Shown: in pieces, positions 19,269-27,868 of the stretch
Layout of the letters: the number at the start of each line of letters is the position of its first letter
Numbering within the stretch: the first letter of the stretch is position 1
NCBI GenBank assembly: GCA_947492575.1
Contig: CANLNK010000002.1
Coordinates: forward strand, 531,304 to 595,303
Reading direction: 5' to 3'
Length of the DNA: 64,000 bases
DNA from: an uncultured Thalassotalea sp.
GTDB taxonomy: Bacteria; Pseudomonadota; Gammaproteobacteria; Enterobacterales; Alteromonadaceae
Translations under genes and position numbers: made by a program
Notes under the pieces: model-generated
Databases searched by the model: none
What the model was told of the DNA's origin: nothing
What the model saw: only the letters and a program-made list of their open reading frames with translations

Positions 19269-19297
19269 AAAAAGGGGAGCATATCGCTCCCCTTTTT
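19269..19297. terminator. Bidirectional terminator after the second RND pair
   Basis: AAAAAGGGGAGC (19269-19280) pairs with GCTCCCCTTTTT (19286-19297), loop of 5 nt. T-runs occur in both directions, so it ends the minus-strand RND operon. Confidence 0.9.
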
Positions 19298-19316
19298 CAT
19301 CCAACACTATTCATCA

Positions 19317-22300
19317 TTATGACGCGGTACTTGCTGGCTCTGAAGACTCAGCTATCACTTCTGCTTTTGGCTTGCGCTTGAACAGTTGACGAACATCTTC
19401 AATGACTAAGTATAACGATGGAATCATTATTAGCGTTACAACAGTTGCAAACAACACACCGAAGGCAAGTGATACAGCCATTGGTATAACCATTTTTGCC
19501 TGCATACTCGTTTCCATCATAATTGGTACTAAGCCTACGAACGTTGTAATTGACGTTAACATAATCGCTCTAAAGCGGCGGCAGCCTGAATAAATTACAG
19601 CGTCTTTTAGCGCCATGCCTTGAGCTCGTGACTTGTTCACATAGTCAACCATAACTAATGAATCATTAATAACTACACCAGCGGCAGCGATAATACCGAA
19701 CATCGACAGAACATTTAGATCCATTCCTAGTATCAGGTGACCTATCATAGAGCCAACGATACCAAAAGGAATTACGGTCATAATCATTAACGGCTGCGAG
19801 TATGACTTAAGCGGCACAGCTAGCAAAGTGAATATAATCATTAGAGACAACACGAAGTCGCGTAGTTGCTTGCTTGCATTATCCATCTCTTCTTGGATAC
19901 GACCAGACACTTCACTTTGTACTTGTGGATATTTGCGAAGTAACTCTGGAATAAAGTTATCGCGAACATCACGAGCGACTTCAAACGGTTCTACTTGCGC
20001 AGCATCGACACTACCCCAGATATTAATGGTTCGATTACCATTTTCTCGGCGGATACGTGTAACGCCGTCTACAACGTTAATCTCAGCAACTTCTGACAAT
20101 GGAAGTTCTGCGCCATTTGGCGTTTGAATCATCACATCTTCAACGTGGCCAACGGCGCTGCGTTGCGCTAACGGGTAGCGAATCATGACTTTGATTTCTT
20201 CACTGTCACGCAAGATACGTTGCGCTTCTAGGCCATAGAAACTGTAACTAACTTGTGATGCAATATCCGCTAATGACAGGCCCATGCTGTACGCTAGTGG
20301 TTTCAACGTAAACTGAACCTCTTTAGCACTCGTTTGACGGCTATCGTTAACATCACCAACACCTTTCAAGCTATTTAGTTTCGCTTTTAACTCTTTAGCT
20401 GCCGCCATTAACTGCGCATCGTTTTGGCTTTCTAGTCTGAAACTGATATCACCATCTTCACGACCACCACCAAATAGGTTGTCAGAAATTCTAAACTCTT
20501 TTACACCTGGCAATGATGGAATTGCTGCACGCCATCTATCAGCAAGCTCGAAGGTATTCATCGGACGTTGCTCAGGCTCTACCAACTTAACCATGATATT
20601 TGCATTGATGCGACTACGTAGGTCTACCTGCATGTCAGAGATCATTTTAGCGCCGAACTCTTCTTCGATTTGCCTATCAACATCCAAAAGAATTTTTTCT
20701 ACTTTTAACGTTGTCGCTAATGTCGCTCTCTCTGCTGAATCAGTATTCATTTCGATACTAATGCGAGGGAAGTCGTGCGGAACTTTAGGCTGTCCAATGA
20801 AGCGAACAATGCCGCCACTATAAAGACCCACACTCACAAGCAAGATTGAGATAAAGAACATCATTACGCCGTAACGGTAGTTCAGGCACACTTTAAGGGC
20901 TGGGCGGTAGAACTTCTCGATAGTCGTTTTCATACCACGGTCAATGCCACCACGAATGCGTTGCAGTGGGTTTCTAGGGTTTTCTGGTTTTATCTTCATG
21001 CTAATTAAATGCGCAGGCAAGATTAGTTTAGACTCTACCAAAGAGAACAATAGACAGAAGATAACAACGAAACCAATTGACTGACTCCAAGCAGCGCCAG
21101 GGCCATCATCTATAACTAGCGGAGCAAAGGCCGCAATAGTAGTTAAAACACCGAATGTAGCCGGCATTGCAACGCGCTTTACACCACGTATAACACTTTC
21201 AGCTGAATGGCCTTTGTCTTCAATTTCCGCATGAGCGCTTTCACCCATAACAATCGCGTCATCAACGACAATACCAAGGACTAATATGAAGGCAAATAGG
21301 CTGGTGATGTTAATCGTTACACCCACAAATTCCATTGGCATCACTAACAAGGTTCCAAGGAAGCAAACTGGTAGCCCCATCATTACCCAGAACGCTAAAC
21401 GTATACGTAAAAATAGTGCTAACATCAAGAACACCAATAGTGCACCGCTCTTCATGTTGTCTAACATCATGTCTAGACGGCCTTCAAGGTAGTAAGTTAA
21501 GTCTACCCACGTTTCTAGGTTCACACCTTCCGGTAATTCTTTTTGCTTGCGCTCAACAAACTTATTCATTACATCGGCAACATGAACAATGTTTTGCTCG
21601 CCCGAGGCACCAATAAAGAAGGTTACTGAATTTTTACCATTAAACTTAGAGTACTGAAGACCTTCCGCGAAGCCATCAATAATTGTAGCGATATCGCCCA
21701 ATAAGATTTTACTACCATCGGCTAAGGTAACCACAGGGATTTGTTCAAATTCGCGACCACGGTAAGCTTGGTTTTGAACACGCAAGTTAATGTAGCCATT
21801 TTCTGCACGAATTTGGCCTGCTGACATGTTACGCGAGTGACCGCGTACCGCATCTGCTACATCTCTAAAGCTTAAACCGTATTCTCGTAGCTTGTCTTTA
21901 CTCACTTCTATAGAGATTTCGTAGTTTAAACCACTGTAGAAATCAGAGGTATTGATTAACGGTTGTTGCTGGATTTCATCGTGAATTATCTTACCTAAGT
22001 CTTTTAATTCTTGATAACTCATGTCGCCATATAAGCTGATGTACATCACTTCTTGACGGAACTGCTCACGCTCAACTTTGACGCGCTCCATGCCATCAGG
22101 AAAGCTTGGGATAGAATCAATTTGTGATTTAACTTGATCTAGTACCACTAGTGGATCATAGCTTTCGTCAACACGGAACCAGCCATTTGCGTAGTTTCTG
22201 TTTGAATACGTTATTACGCGATCAAGCCCTTGAATTGACTCTAGAGCTTCTTCAACTTTTATCGTGATGCCCTCTTCCACTTCTTGTGGTGCTGCACCCG

Positions 22301-22493
22301 GGTAACTTGCGCTAAATGATATCCAGTTACTTTCAAACTGCGGGAACATTTGTTTGCTGATTGTGCCTGCCGTTAATAAGCCGCCGATCAAAATAAAAGC
22401 CATTAAAAGGTTTGCTGCAACACTGTTTCGAGCAAACCACGCAATTAACCCTTTATGAGTATCTGCGATTTCTTCTTGTGTATAACCCGACAT
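19317..22493 (-). CDS. RND efflux permease (AcrB/HAE-like)
   Basis: Complete inner-membrane efflux permease of 1058 aa. The cytoplasmic start is followed by TM1 (VAANLLMAFILIGGLLTAG), porter domains, the TM4 relay with both aspartates intact (LGIVVDDAIVMGES), a second half beginning near residue 530, and TM10 to TM12 (AAAGVVINDSLVMVDYVNK, then ITTFVGLVPIMMETS). Lys940 of AcrB is replaced by Asn. It starts 3 bp after the adaptor stop, the same layout as the pair at the left edge, but the two permeases differ in sequence. No outer-membrane channel gene is adjacent. Substrate unknown. Confidence 0.95.
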   Translation of the reverse strand: MSGYTQEEIADTHKGLIAWFARNSVAANLLMAFILIGGLLTAGTISKQMFPQFESNWISFSASYPGAAPQEVEEGITIKVEEALESIQGLDRVITYSNRNYANGWFRVDESYDPLVVLDQVKSQIDSIPSFPDGMERVKVEREQFRQEVMYISLYGDMSYQELKDLGKIIHDEIQQQPLINTSDFYSGLNYEISIEVSKDKLREYGLSFRDVADAVRGHSRNMSAGQIRAENGYINLRVQNQAYRGREFEQIPVVTLADGSKILLGDIATIIDGFAEGLQYSKFNGKNSVTFFIGASGEQNIVHVADVMNKFVERKQKELPEGVNLETWVDLTYYLEGRLDMMLDNMKSGALLVFLMLALFLRIRLAFWVMMGLPVCFLGTLLVMPMEFVGVTINITSLFAFILVLGIVVDDAIVMGESAHAEIEDKGHSAESVIRGVKRVAMPATFGVLTTIAAFAPLVIDDGPGAAWSQSIGFVVIFCLLFSLVESKLILPAHLISMKIKPENPRNPLQRIRGGIDRGMKTTIEKFYRPALKVCLNYRYGVMMFFISILLVSVGLYSGGIVRFIGQPKVPHDFPRISIEMNTDSAERATLATTLKVEKILLDVDRQIEEEFGAKMISDMQVDLRSRINANIMVKLVEPEQRPMNTFELADRWRAAIPSLPGVKEFRISDNLFGGGREDGDISFRLESQNDAQLMAAAKELKAKLNSLKGVGDVNDSRQTSAKEVQFTLKPLAYSMGLSLADIASQVSYSFYGLEAQRILRDSEEIKVMIRYPLAQRSAVGHVEDVMIQTPNGAELPLSEVAEINVVDGVTRIRRENGNRTINIWGSVDAAQVEPFEVARDVRDNFIPELLRKYPQVQSEVSGRIQEEMDNASKQLRDFVLSLMIIFTLLAVPLKSYSQPLMIMTVIPFGIVGSMIGHLILGMDLNVLSMFGIIAAAGVVINDSLVMVDYVNKSRAQGMALKDAVIYSGCRRFRAIMLTSITTFVGLVPIMMETSMQAKMVIPMAVSLAFGVLFATVVTLIMIPSLYLVIEDVRQLFKRKPKAEVIAESSEPASTAS

Positions 22494-22496
22494 AAG

Positions 22497-23696
22497 TTAC
22501 TCCATTACACTCGCTACTTGAGTGCCTGACTCAGCTTCTTCCATTTCTTCGCCTTTGGCTGGCTTTTCACCTTCAAGTGCTAAGTCCATACCTGCTATTG
22601 GGTAATCAAGTGCTGAAACAATCACACGGTCACCCTGAGCTAAATCGCCAGTAACAATAACATTTGCCCCATCTTGACGAACAATGTCCACCGCGATGTA
22701 CTTTAGTTTTGAATCGGTGTCTAAAATCGCTACTCGACCATTTTCAACTAAGTAACGTGGTAATTCAGAAGCATTAGTAATCGTTACACCGTAGATGTCT
22801 GCATTTACATAAGCACCAAATCTTAGTGGCTCATCCTTTACGGAAGCTACTAATTGGTATGGATCGTTAACTTCAGCAACTAAGTAGCTCATGCGGCTAT
22901 TGCTATCAACAACGCCTTCACTACGAACAATTTTAGCTGTCCACTGTTTCTCTACACCGGCAAACACACCAGATAAAATAACCTCTGCATTTTGACCTAA
23001 GTCATTTAAGAACTTAAGTTGACCATCGGCAACGGGAAGACGAACTTCTGCAACATCAGTACCTAAAAGCTTACCAACGCGAGAACCTGTGCTGACAAAT
23101 GCGCCCAGGCCAACGTCACGTGATTCAATCATTGCATCGTATGGCGCACGAATTTCTGTACGTTCAAGGTTGCGTTTTGCACGAAGTACAGATGCTTTAG
23201 CTGCTTTTACTCGTGCCATCTCTTGTGCCAATTGCGGTTTACGTAAGCTTAATTCAGTTGGCGAAGCATCTGTGATGCGCTTCCATTCTTTTGCAGCTAC
23301 TTGGCCTTGGGCACGCTCTGTTTCTAGTGAAGCAGTAGCTGATGCTAAATTAGCTTCCGCATCGATTAACGCCGCTTCGTAATCGCTTGGGTCGATACGT
23401 GCAAGTAATTCACCTTGTGCAATAAAACCACCACTAACAAAGGCATCTGCTAGTTCAACGATTTGACCGCTAACTTGTGCGACTAACGCAGTCTCGTATT
23501 TAGGTTTAACGACACCATAAGAATCTACGGATAGGTGCATTGGGCCAACTTCTACTGGCTCAACAGCAACGATAGGTGTGTTGATGACTTCAGGCTTCTC
23601 TTCAGGCGGCTTTTTCATACTTGATAAGCCAATAAATACTGAGATACCTGTAACTAAAATGATGATGGGTACAATAATTTGTTTTTTCCGTGTCAC
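22497..23696 (-). CDS. RND periplasmic adaptor subunit
   Basis: Adaptor of 399 aa for the downstream permease. An N-terminal anchor helix (IIVPIIILVTGISVFIGL) is followed by an unstructured Pro/Glu stretch, lipoyl halves (VAQVSGQIVELADAFVSGGFIAQG and IRAPYDAMIESRDVGLGAFV), an alpha-hairpin at about 120-180, a beta-barrel and a membrane-proximal domain. The acidic C-terminus (EEMEEAESGTQ) is unusual. Translation starts at GTG 23696, with AGGGGA six bases upstream. Confidence 0.94.
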   Translation of the reverse strand: MTRKKQIIVPIIILVTGISVFIGLSSMKKPPEEKPEVINTPIVAVEPVEVGPMHLSVDSYGVVKPKYETALVAQVSGQIVELADAFVSGGFIAQGELLARIDPSDYEAALIDAEANLASATASLETERAQGQVAAKEWKRITDASPTELSLRKPQLAQEMARVKAAKASVLRAKRNLERTEIRAPYDAMIESRDVGLGAFVSTGSRVGKLLGTDVAEVRLPVADGQLKFLNDLGQNAEVILSGVFAGVEKQWTAKIVRSEGVVDSNSRMSYLVAEVNDPYQLVASVKDEPLRFGAYVNADIYGVTITNASELPRYLVENGRVAILDTDSKLKYIAVDIVRQDGANVIVTGDLAQGDRVIVSALDYPIAGMDLALEGEKPAKGEEMEEAESGTQVASVME

Positions 23697-23901
23697 TGCC
23701 TTTCCCCTATAAAGTCGCGCAACATTTATTATTTATTTACAAATGTTACCGAATGATGAGATTAAAAAACGATTAAAGTTGTAAATGGGTATTACAAGAT
23801 GTGCGCCGACTTGGTCAAATAGTTTGAAAAAACCAAATAAAAAAATAATAACCTTTAAAAACATAAAGATAAACAAAGAACAACCAACAAAAAAGTAATA
23901 A

Positions 23902-23930
23902 AAAAGCGCCTTAATTAATAGGACGCTTTT
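23902..23930 (-). terminator. Terminator after the NagX-like gene
   Basis: In the minus direction AAAAGCGTCC and GGCGCTTTT pair with one mismatch around a 10-nt loop, followed by a T-rich run. The stretch 23697-23958 contains no convincing gene. Confidence 0.7.
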
Positions 23931-23958
23931 CAAGGTAATTAGCGAATTTAACCACTAG

Positions 23959-25071
23959 TTAAACTTTTATAAAAATTTTTCGTTTATATAGCCAATATAG
24001 AACTAACCATTGGCAACAAAGTAGAAAGCAAATGGACAGAAGTGAATGCCATTGTTCAGGAGCCACTGCAATCAAACCACCAAAGACACTTTTTGCAACA
24101 TATTGCCATTGAACCAAACTCGTACTGAGGTAAATGACTATTGAATTCATGCCAATAACAGAAAAAAACACAGCCCACTTTTGTATCTTCCAGACATCAA
24201 TGACCAAATAAAATATCGCTAATAACCAGATACTTAGGCCAACGGTAAGTAGGGTAAAACTTGAAGTCCATAGTGTTTTGTTAATAGGAAAAAACTGATG
24301 CCAGATTAGCGCTGATGCGACAGTAACAAAACCAACAATGAGTAACTGGTTCAATAGTTGATAAGGCGCAGACTGTTTAGACTTGATTAAACGTCCAATA
24401 AATACGCCCGCCATGGCGTTAACAATAGACGGAAGGTTTGACAAAATACCCTCAGGGTCCAGTGGTGCATTACGGTAAGTCGCACCAGGTAAAAACGTTT
24501 GATCAAACCACACATTGATAGCGACTGTTGGCGTATAGCTGCCACCATACTCACCAATGGTAAGAAAACTGAGCGCTAGCCAGTATCCCAATAATATAAC
24601 TACACACGTAACCCACTGCTGCCGTTCGGTGAGGAACCAGACCATTAAGATGGCAAAAAACCACGCGATACCAATTCGCGCTAGCACACTTGCAAACCTG
24701 ATATCATCGAAGTTTGCTGGCACTCCTACTCCCCAGCCATGATTGTAGAGAATGCCCAATAAAATCAACAAACCTAGGCGTTTAAATGCATGCCGCAATA
24801 GACCGCGTTGTTGTGCCGAAGGGTATTGATTAAAAGGCTTTGCTGCCAGCCCAATACTCACACCGGATAGAAAGATAAAAAGTGGAAAAATAAGATCATA
24901 AGCCGTAAAACCATGCCATTCTGCATGGGCCATCTGAGTATCAAATCCAATTAGCCACTGCCAACCAAGAATAAGGTGAAGTGCTAGAAAAAGCCCTTCA
25001 GCTCCCATAATCCAAAACATGTCGAATCCGCGTAATGCGTCAACCGACAACAGTCTTTTCTTTTCAGACAT
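23959..25071 (-). CDS. NagX/HGSNAT-like membrane acyltransferase (DUF5009-type)
   Basis: Polytopic inner-membrane protein of 370 aa with ten or so TM helices. The N-terminus SEKKRLLSVDALRGFDMFWIMGAEG and the segment HAEWHGFTAYDLIFPLFIFLSGVSIGLA are hallmarks of the family that includes bacterial NagX and human heparan-alpha-glucosaminide N-acetyltransferase. Members in marine bacteria are linked to N-acetylglucosamine use, where transacetylation across the membrane is proposed. Here no other chitin or GlcNAc gene is adjacent, but a LacI-type operator overlaps its promoter, which fits membership in such a regulon. Confidence 0.85.
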   Translation of the reverse strand: MSEKKRLLSVDALRGFDMFWIMGAEGLFLALHLILGWQWLIGFDTQMAHAEWHGFTAYDLIFPLFIFLSGVSIGLAAKPFNQYPSAQQRGLLRHAFKRLGLLILLGILYNHGWGVGVPANFDDIRFASVLARIGIAWFFAILMVWFLTERQQWVTCVVILLGYWLALSFLTIGEYGGSYTPTVAINVWFDQTFLPGATYRNAPLDPEGILSNLPSIVNAMAGVFIGRLIKSKQSAPYQLLNQLLIVGFVTVASALIWHQFFPINKTLWTSSFTLLTVGLSIWLLAIFYLVIDVWKIQKWAVFFSVIGMNSIVIYLSTSLVQWQYVAKSVFGGLIAVAPEQWHSLLSICFLLCCQWLVLYWLYKRKIFIKV

Positions 25072-25133
25072 GATATTCCCACTGTAATTTGCGCAGTCAT
25101 GGTTTTAATTATTCTTACTAAGTGCTCCCATCA

Positions 25134-25180
25134 ATCACTTATCAAAGTAATAAAAGCAAAATGACAACGCTGTCAATATT
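25134..25180 (-). promoter_or_regulatory. Promoter with LacI/NagR-type operator for NagX-like gene
   Basis: TGACAACGCTGTCA at 25162-25175 is a palindrome with a central CG and 12 of 14 symmetric positions, the usual form of LacI-family operators. On the minus strand it overlaps a perfect -35 TTGACA; a weak -10 (TATTAC) follows about 18 bp later. It lies 91 bp upstream of the NagX-like ATG, so repression by a NagR-like protein is plausible. A perfect TATAAT at 25188-25193 on the plus strand may serve the terB-like gene. Confidence 0.6.
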
Positions 25181-25357
25181 ATTTTTGTATAATAATTAGC
25201 TCCTCGTCAAAATACAAACCTGTTTGACAGATATATTTACAGCTTAGGTATTGCACTTCTGCTAATCAGACATACTATGTCTATTAGGCTCTAATAACGC
25301 CAAGTGATGACACATTACGTCTCACAGTAATTTAAAGAGAAATCAAGCGCCGACGTT

Positions 25358-25819
25358 ATGCTCAATAAAATTCAAAAGTTTTTTAAAGATGTACTCGAAG
25401 AGAGTTCAGTTGAACACGATACCATTAGCTTAGACATTGCCTGTGCAGTATTACTTGTTGAAGTAATGAAAGCAGACGGCTTGTTGGCAGAAGAAGAACA
25501 GGTTCATATAGCTACGGTGCTTACTAAACATTTTCCATTATCACCAATTGAGGTAGATGACTTAATTGAACAAGCAATGGCGCTCAGTGACAATGCTAAT
25601 GACTTTTATCAGTTTACCTCTGTTCTCAATAAGCACTACGAAATAGCAGAGAAAATTCAGATAGTTGAGTTGCTTTGGCAACTTGCTCTTGCCGACGGCA
25701 ATATTGCGGCAATTGAACAACACGTTATCCGTAAAATTGCAGATTTATTGCATTTACGACAAGGGGAATTTATCAACGCCAAGGTCAATGCCCAGAAAGC
25801 CTTTGAACAAAAGCGATAG
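25358..25819 (+). CDS. TerB-family protein
   Basis: Cytoplasmic all-helical protein of 153 aa resembling the TerB tellurite-resistance fold. It has the two-repeat pattern of acidic loop after helix: ACAVLLVEVMKADGLLAEEEQVHI and LLWQLALADGNIAAIEQHVIRKIADLL. No ter operon is nearby, and stand-alone TerB-like proteins have no assigned role, so tellurite resistance should not be assumed. The start ATG 25358 follows an AT-rich leader. cvfB begins 62 bp downstream. Confidence 0.85.
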   Translation: MLNKIQKFFKDVLEESSVEHDTISLDIACAVLLVEVMKADGLLAEEEQVHIATVLTKHFPLSPIEVDDLIEQAMALSDNANDFYQFTSVLNKHYEIAEKIQIVELLWQLALADGNIAAIEQHVIRKIADLLHLRQGEFINAKVNAQKAFEQKR

Positions 25820-25881
25820 CCAGTGAAATTAACCCGCAACTGAGCTAAAATAGCGGTTTTTACTATCCCAGATATATTTAC

Positions 25882-26712
25882 ATGGCTGACATCGGCAAAT
25901 TCAATACCTTAAAAGTAATCGCATTAACGGCAAATGGCGCCTATTTAGAAGGAGGTGAGCTAGGTGAAATCTTACTTCCAAATCGCTATTTAGCGAAAGA
26001 TATTGAGCTTGATGATGAAGTTAACGTTTTCATTTATACAGACTCATTAGATCGACTTGTAGCAACAACCGACACGCCATATGTTGAGGTAGGTGGTTTC
26101 GCTTCTCTAAATGTTAAGCAAGTCAATAAATTAGGGGCATTCCTTGATTGGGGATTACCCAAAGATCTGTTGGTGCCACACAACCTTCAGCATAAAAAAA
26201 TGGAAGTTGGCAAACGATACCTTGTCCATGTATTTCTTGATCAACGCACTGAGCGTTTAGTCGCATCAAGTAAGCTGGATAAATACTTAGATATTTGGCC
26301 TGCTGATTACAAAGCCGGCGAGGCGGTTGAGTTGGTCGTAGGCGGCAGAACAGATTTAGGCACAAAAGCGATTATCAACAACCAACATTGGGGACTGATT
26401 TTCCAAAGTGATATTCACCAAAAGCTATATACTGGTCAATCTATTTCCGGTTACATCAAACGCGTTCGTGAAGATGGCCGCATCGACCTAACTTTGTCAC
26501 GAGCAGGTAAAGGTAAAGTTATTGATTTTACGGAAAAATTCTTAGACTACTTGGCAAACAACGACGGCTTTTGTCCGCTACACGACAAATCAAGCCCTGA
26601 AGAAATTAGCCGCGAGTTTGGCGTGAGTAAGAAAGCCTTTAAAGCCACTATCGGCCATTTATTCAAGCAAGGTAAAGTAGTTATTGAAAGCCACGGCGTA
26701 AGACTTAAGTAG
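25882..26712 (+). CDS. cvfB: CvfB/YitL-type S1 RNA-binding protein
   Basis: Cytoplasmic RNA-binding protein of 276 aa built from tandem S1-like beta-barrels and a C-terminal winged helix. Visible parts: first barrel (GAYLEGGELGEILLPNRYL), second (LNVKQVNKLGAFLDWGLPKDLLVPHNLQ), third (GYIKRVREDGRIDLTLS), and the winged helix (SPEEISREFGVSKKAFKATIGHLFKQGKV). The order matches the CvfB family, named from a Staphylococcus regulator; its role in gammaproteobacteria is not established. Possibly cotranscribed with the terB-like gene. Ends at the terminator 26749-26774. Confidence 0.88.
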   Translation: MADIGKFNTLKVIALTANGAYLEGGELGEILLPNRYLAKDIELDDEVNVFIYTDSLDRLVATTDTPYVEVGGFASLNVKQVNKLGAFLDWGLPKDLLVPHNLQHKKMEVGKRYLVHVFLDQRTERLVASSKLDKYLDIWPADYKAGEAVELVVGGRTDLGTKAIINNQHWGLIFQSDIHQKLYTGQSISGYIKRVREDGRIDLTLSRAGKGKVIDFTEKFLDYLANNDGFCPLHDKSSPEEISREFGVSKKAFKATIGHLFKQGKVVIESHGVRLK

Positions 26713-26748
26713 TCTATTCCAGCTGATCGTTTAACGAGTAATAATACC

Positions 26749-26774
26749 AAAAGGCTGCAGATGCAGCCTTTTTT
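26749..26774. terminator. Bidirectional terminator between cvfB and DyP peroxidase
   Basis: AAAAGGCTGC pairs with GCAGCCTTTT around AGAT, followed by T in the plus direction and by T-rich sequence in the minus direction. Its T-run is also the left arm of a second inverted repeat (26770-26785 with 26803-26818). Confidence 0.88.
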
Positions 26775-26794
26775 AGCATCGCTGGTTCAGTCAG

Positions 26795-27718
26795 CTACTC
26801 AGCCAGCGATGCTAAAAAGTTCAAGCTCGGCGCGAAAAACGCAACACCTGTTTGTGCCTCGGTAAATTTCAAAATATGGTCAAAATGCCCGTCACCATCT
26901 CCTTGAATCATACTTTGTAGCATCAATTTGAAAGGCTCAGGAGAATGGCAGTAAGAGACAAAGAAAAGCCCTTGTACTTTCATGTCACCATAAGGCATGC
27001 TCTGGCGCAATATTTCTATGCTCTTGCCATCAGCATCTTTTAATGATGTTCTCTTTGTATGAGCCGTTAACGGTTTATCTTCACCTTTGTACTCAATATT
27101 TTCGACTTTAGTACGCCCAAAGACATCTTCTTGAGATTTCTCTGACATCATGTTCCATAGCTTTAAATTATGACGATATCGTTGAACGTGCAGATAACTG
27201 CCACCGGCAAAGTTTGGATCATCGTCTTCCTTAACAAGAGCCACTTCTCGCCTACGCTGACCTTGCGGGTTCTCTGTGCCGTCAACAAAGCCAGTTAAAT
27301 CACGGCCATCTAAATAGCGAAAAGCACGCGTTTGTTCGATAAGTTCAACACTGTCACCTAATAACTCACACACTTTTCCAGCGACAATGTGGTTTACATC
27401 AGAGCGATCACTACGAATTTCTATGTAAAGGTCACCGCTAGTGGCAGGCGCAATGCGATCATCACTTTGCATCATAGGGAATGCTGTCAAATGTTTAGGT
27501 CGTCCCTCAGGACAAAGCTCATCCCAATAATTCGCACTAATAGCGACAACACCGTTAAGATTAGCTTCGGAGAATCGATCAGCGTAGTGATCGAGCATTG
27601 CAGGAATACGTGATAACGCCTGACGGATAAACTGCTTTTTATCGTCAAACGCATTAAACAATAAATACGTGCCATGCAAATTAGGCTCTGCACAAACACC
27701 AAATTGCTCTCTAGCCAT
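26795..27718 (-). CDS. DyP-type haem peroxidase (YfeX-like)
   Basis: Haem peroxidase of 307 aa, cytoplasmic as no signal peptide is seen. It has the DyP signature GFVDGTENP with the catalytic Asp, the proximal haem region (KRTSLKD) and the C-terminal segment LFFVSYCHSPEPFKLMLQSMIQGDGDGHFDHIL typical of the YfeX-like group. The start is ATG 27718 (MAREQFGVCAEPN); the frame can extend four codons to a TTG, which is less likely. No encapsulin or iron gene is adjacent. Its last codons lie in an inverted repeat shared with the intergenic region. Confidence 0.9.
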   Translation of the reverse strand: MAREQFGVCAEPNLHGTYLLFNAFDDKKQFIRQALSRIPAMLDHYADRFSEANLNGVVAISANYWDELCPEGRPKHLTAFPMMQSDDRIAPATSGDLYIEIRSDRSDVNHIVAGKVCELLGDSVELIEQTRAFRYLDGRDLTGFVDGTENPQGQRRREVALVKEDDDPNFAGGSYLHVQRYRHNLKLWNMMSEKSQEDVFGRTKVENIEYKGEDKPLTAHTKRTSLKDADGKSIEILRQSMPYGDMKVQGLFFVSYCHSPEPFKLMLQSMIQGDGDGHFDHILKFTEAQTGVAFFAPSLNFLASLAE

Positions 27719-27819
27719 AGATAAAACCAAAAAAACGATAAGAATTAATTAATTGTACACAAAATTTGCTTGCTTGGGCGGGTAATAAATCAACTTTTTC
27801 AAATAAACAATGAGCTCAT

Positions 27820-27845
27820 AAAAAAAGCAGCCAAAAGGCTGCCTT
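27820..27845 (-). terminator. Terminator after amtB
   Basis: GCAGCC (27827-27832) and GGCTGC (27837-27842) flank an AAAA loop, and in the minus direction the hairpin is followed by seven T. Confidence 0.88.
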
Positions 27846-27868
27846 TATTCAATTGATTCACTTTTTGA

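Noticed and set aside
23733-23933. 66-codon minus-strand frame rich in Phe, Leu and Ile
   Set aside because: It starts at a TTG inside the terminator of the NagX-like gene and is simply AT-rich DNA read as hydrophobic residues; no ribosome site.
25358-25819. Tellurite-resistance function for the TerB-like gene
   Set aside because: No terZACDE partners are present; the fold alone does not show resistance.
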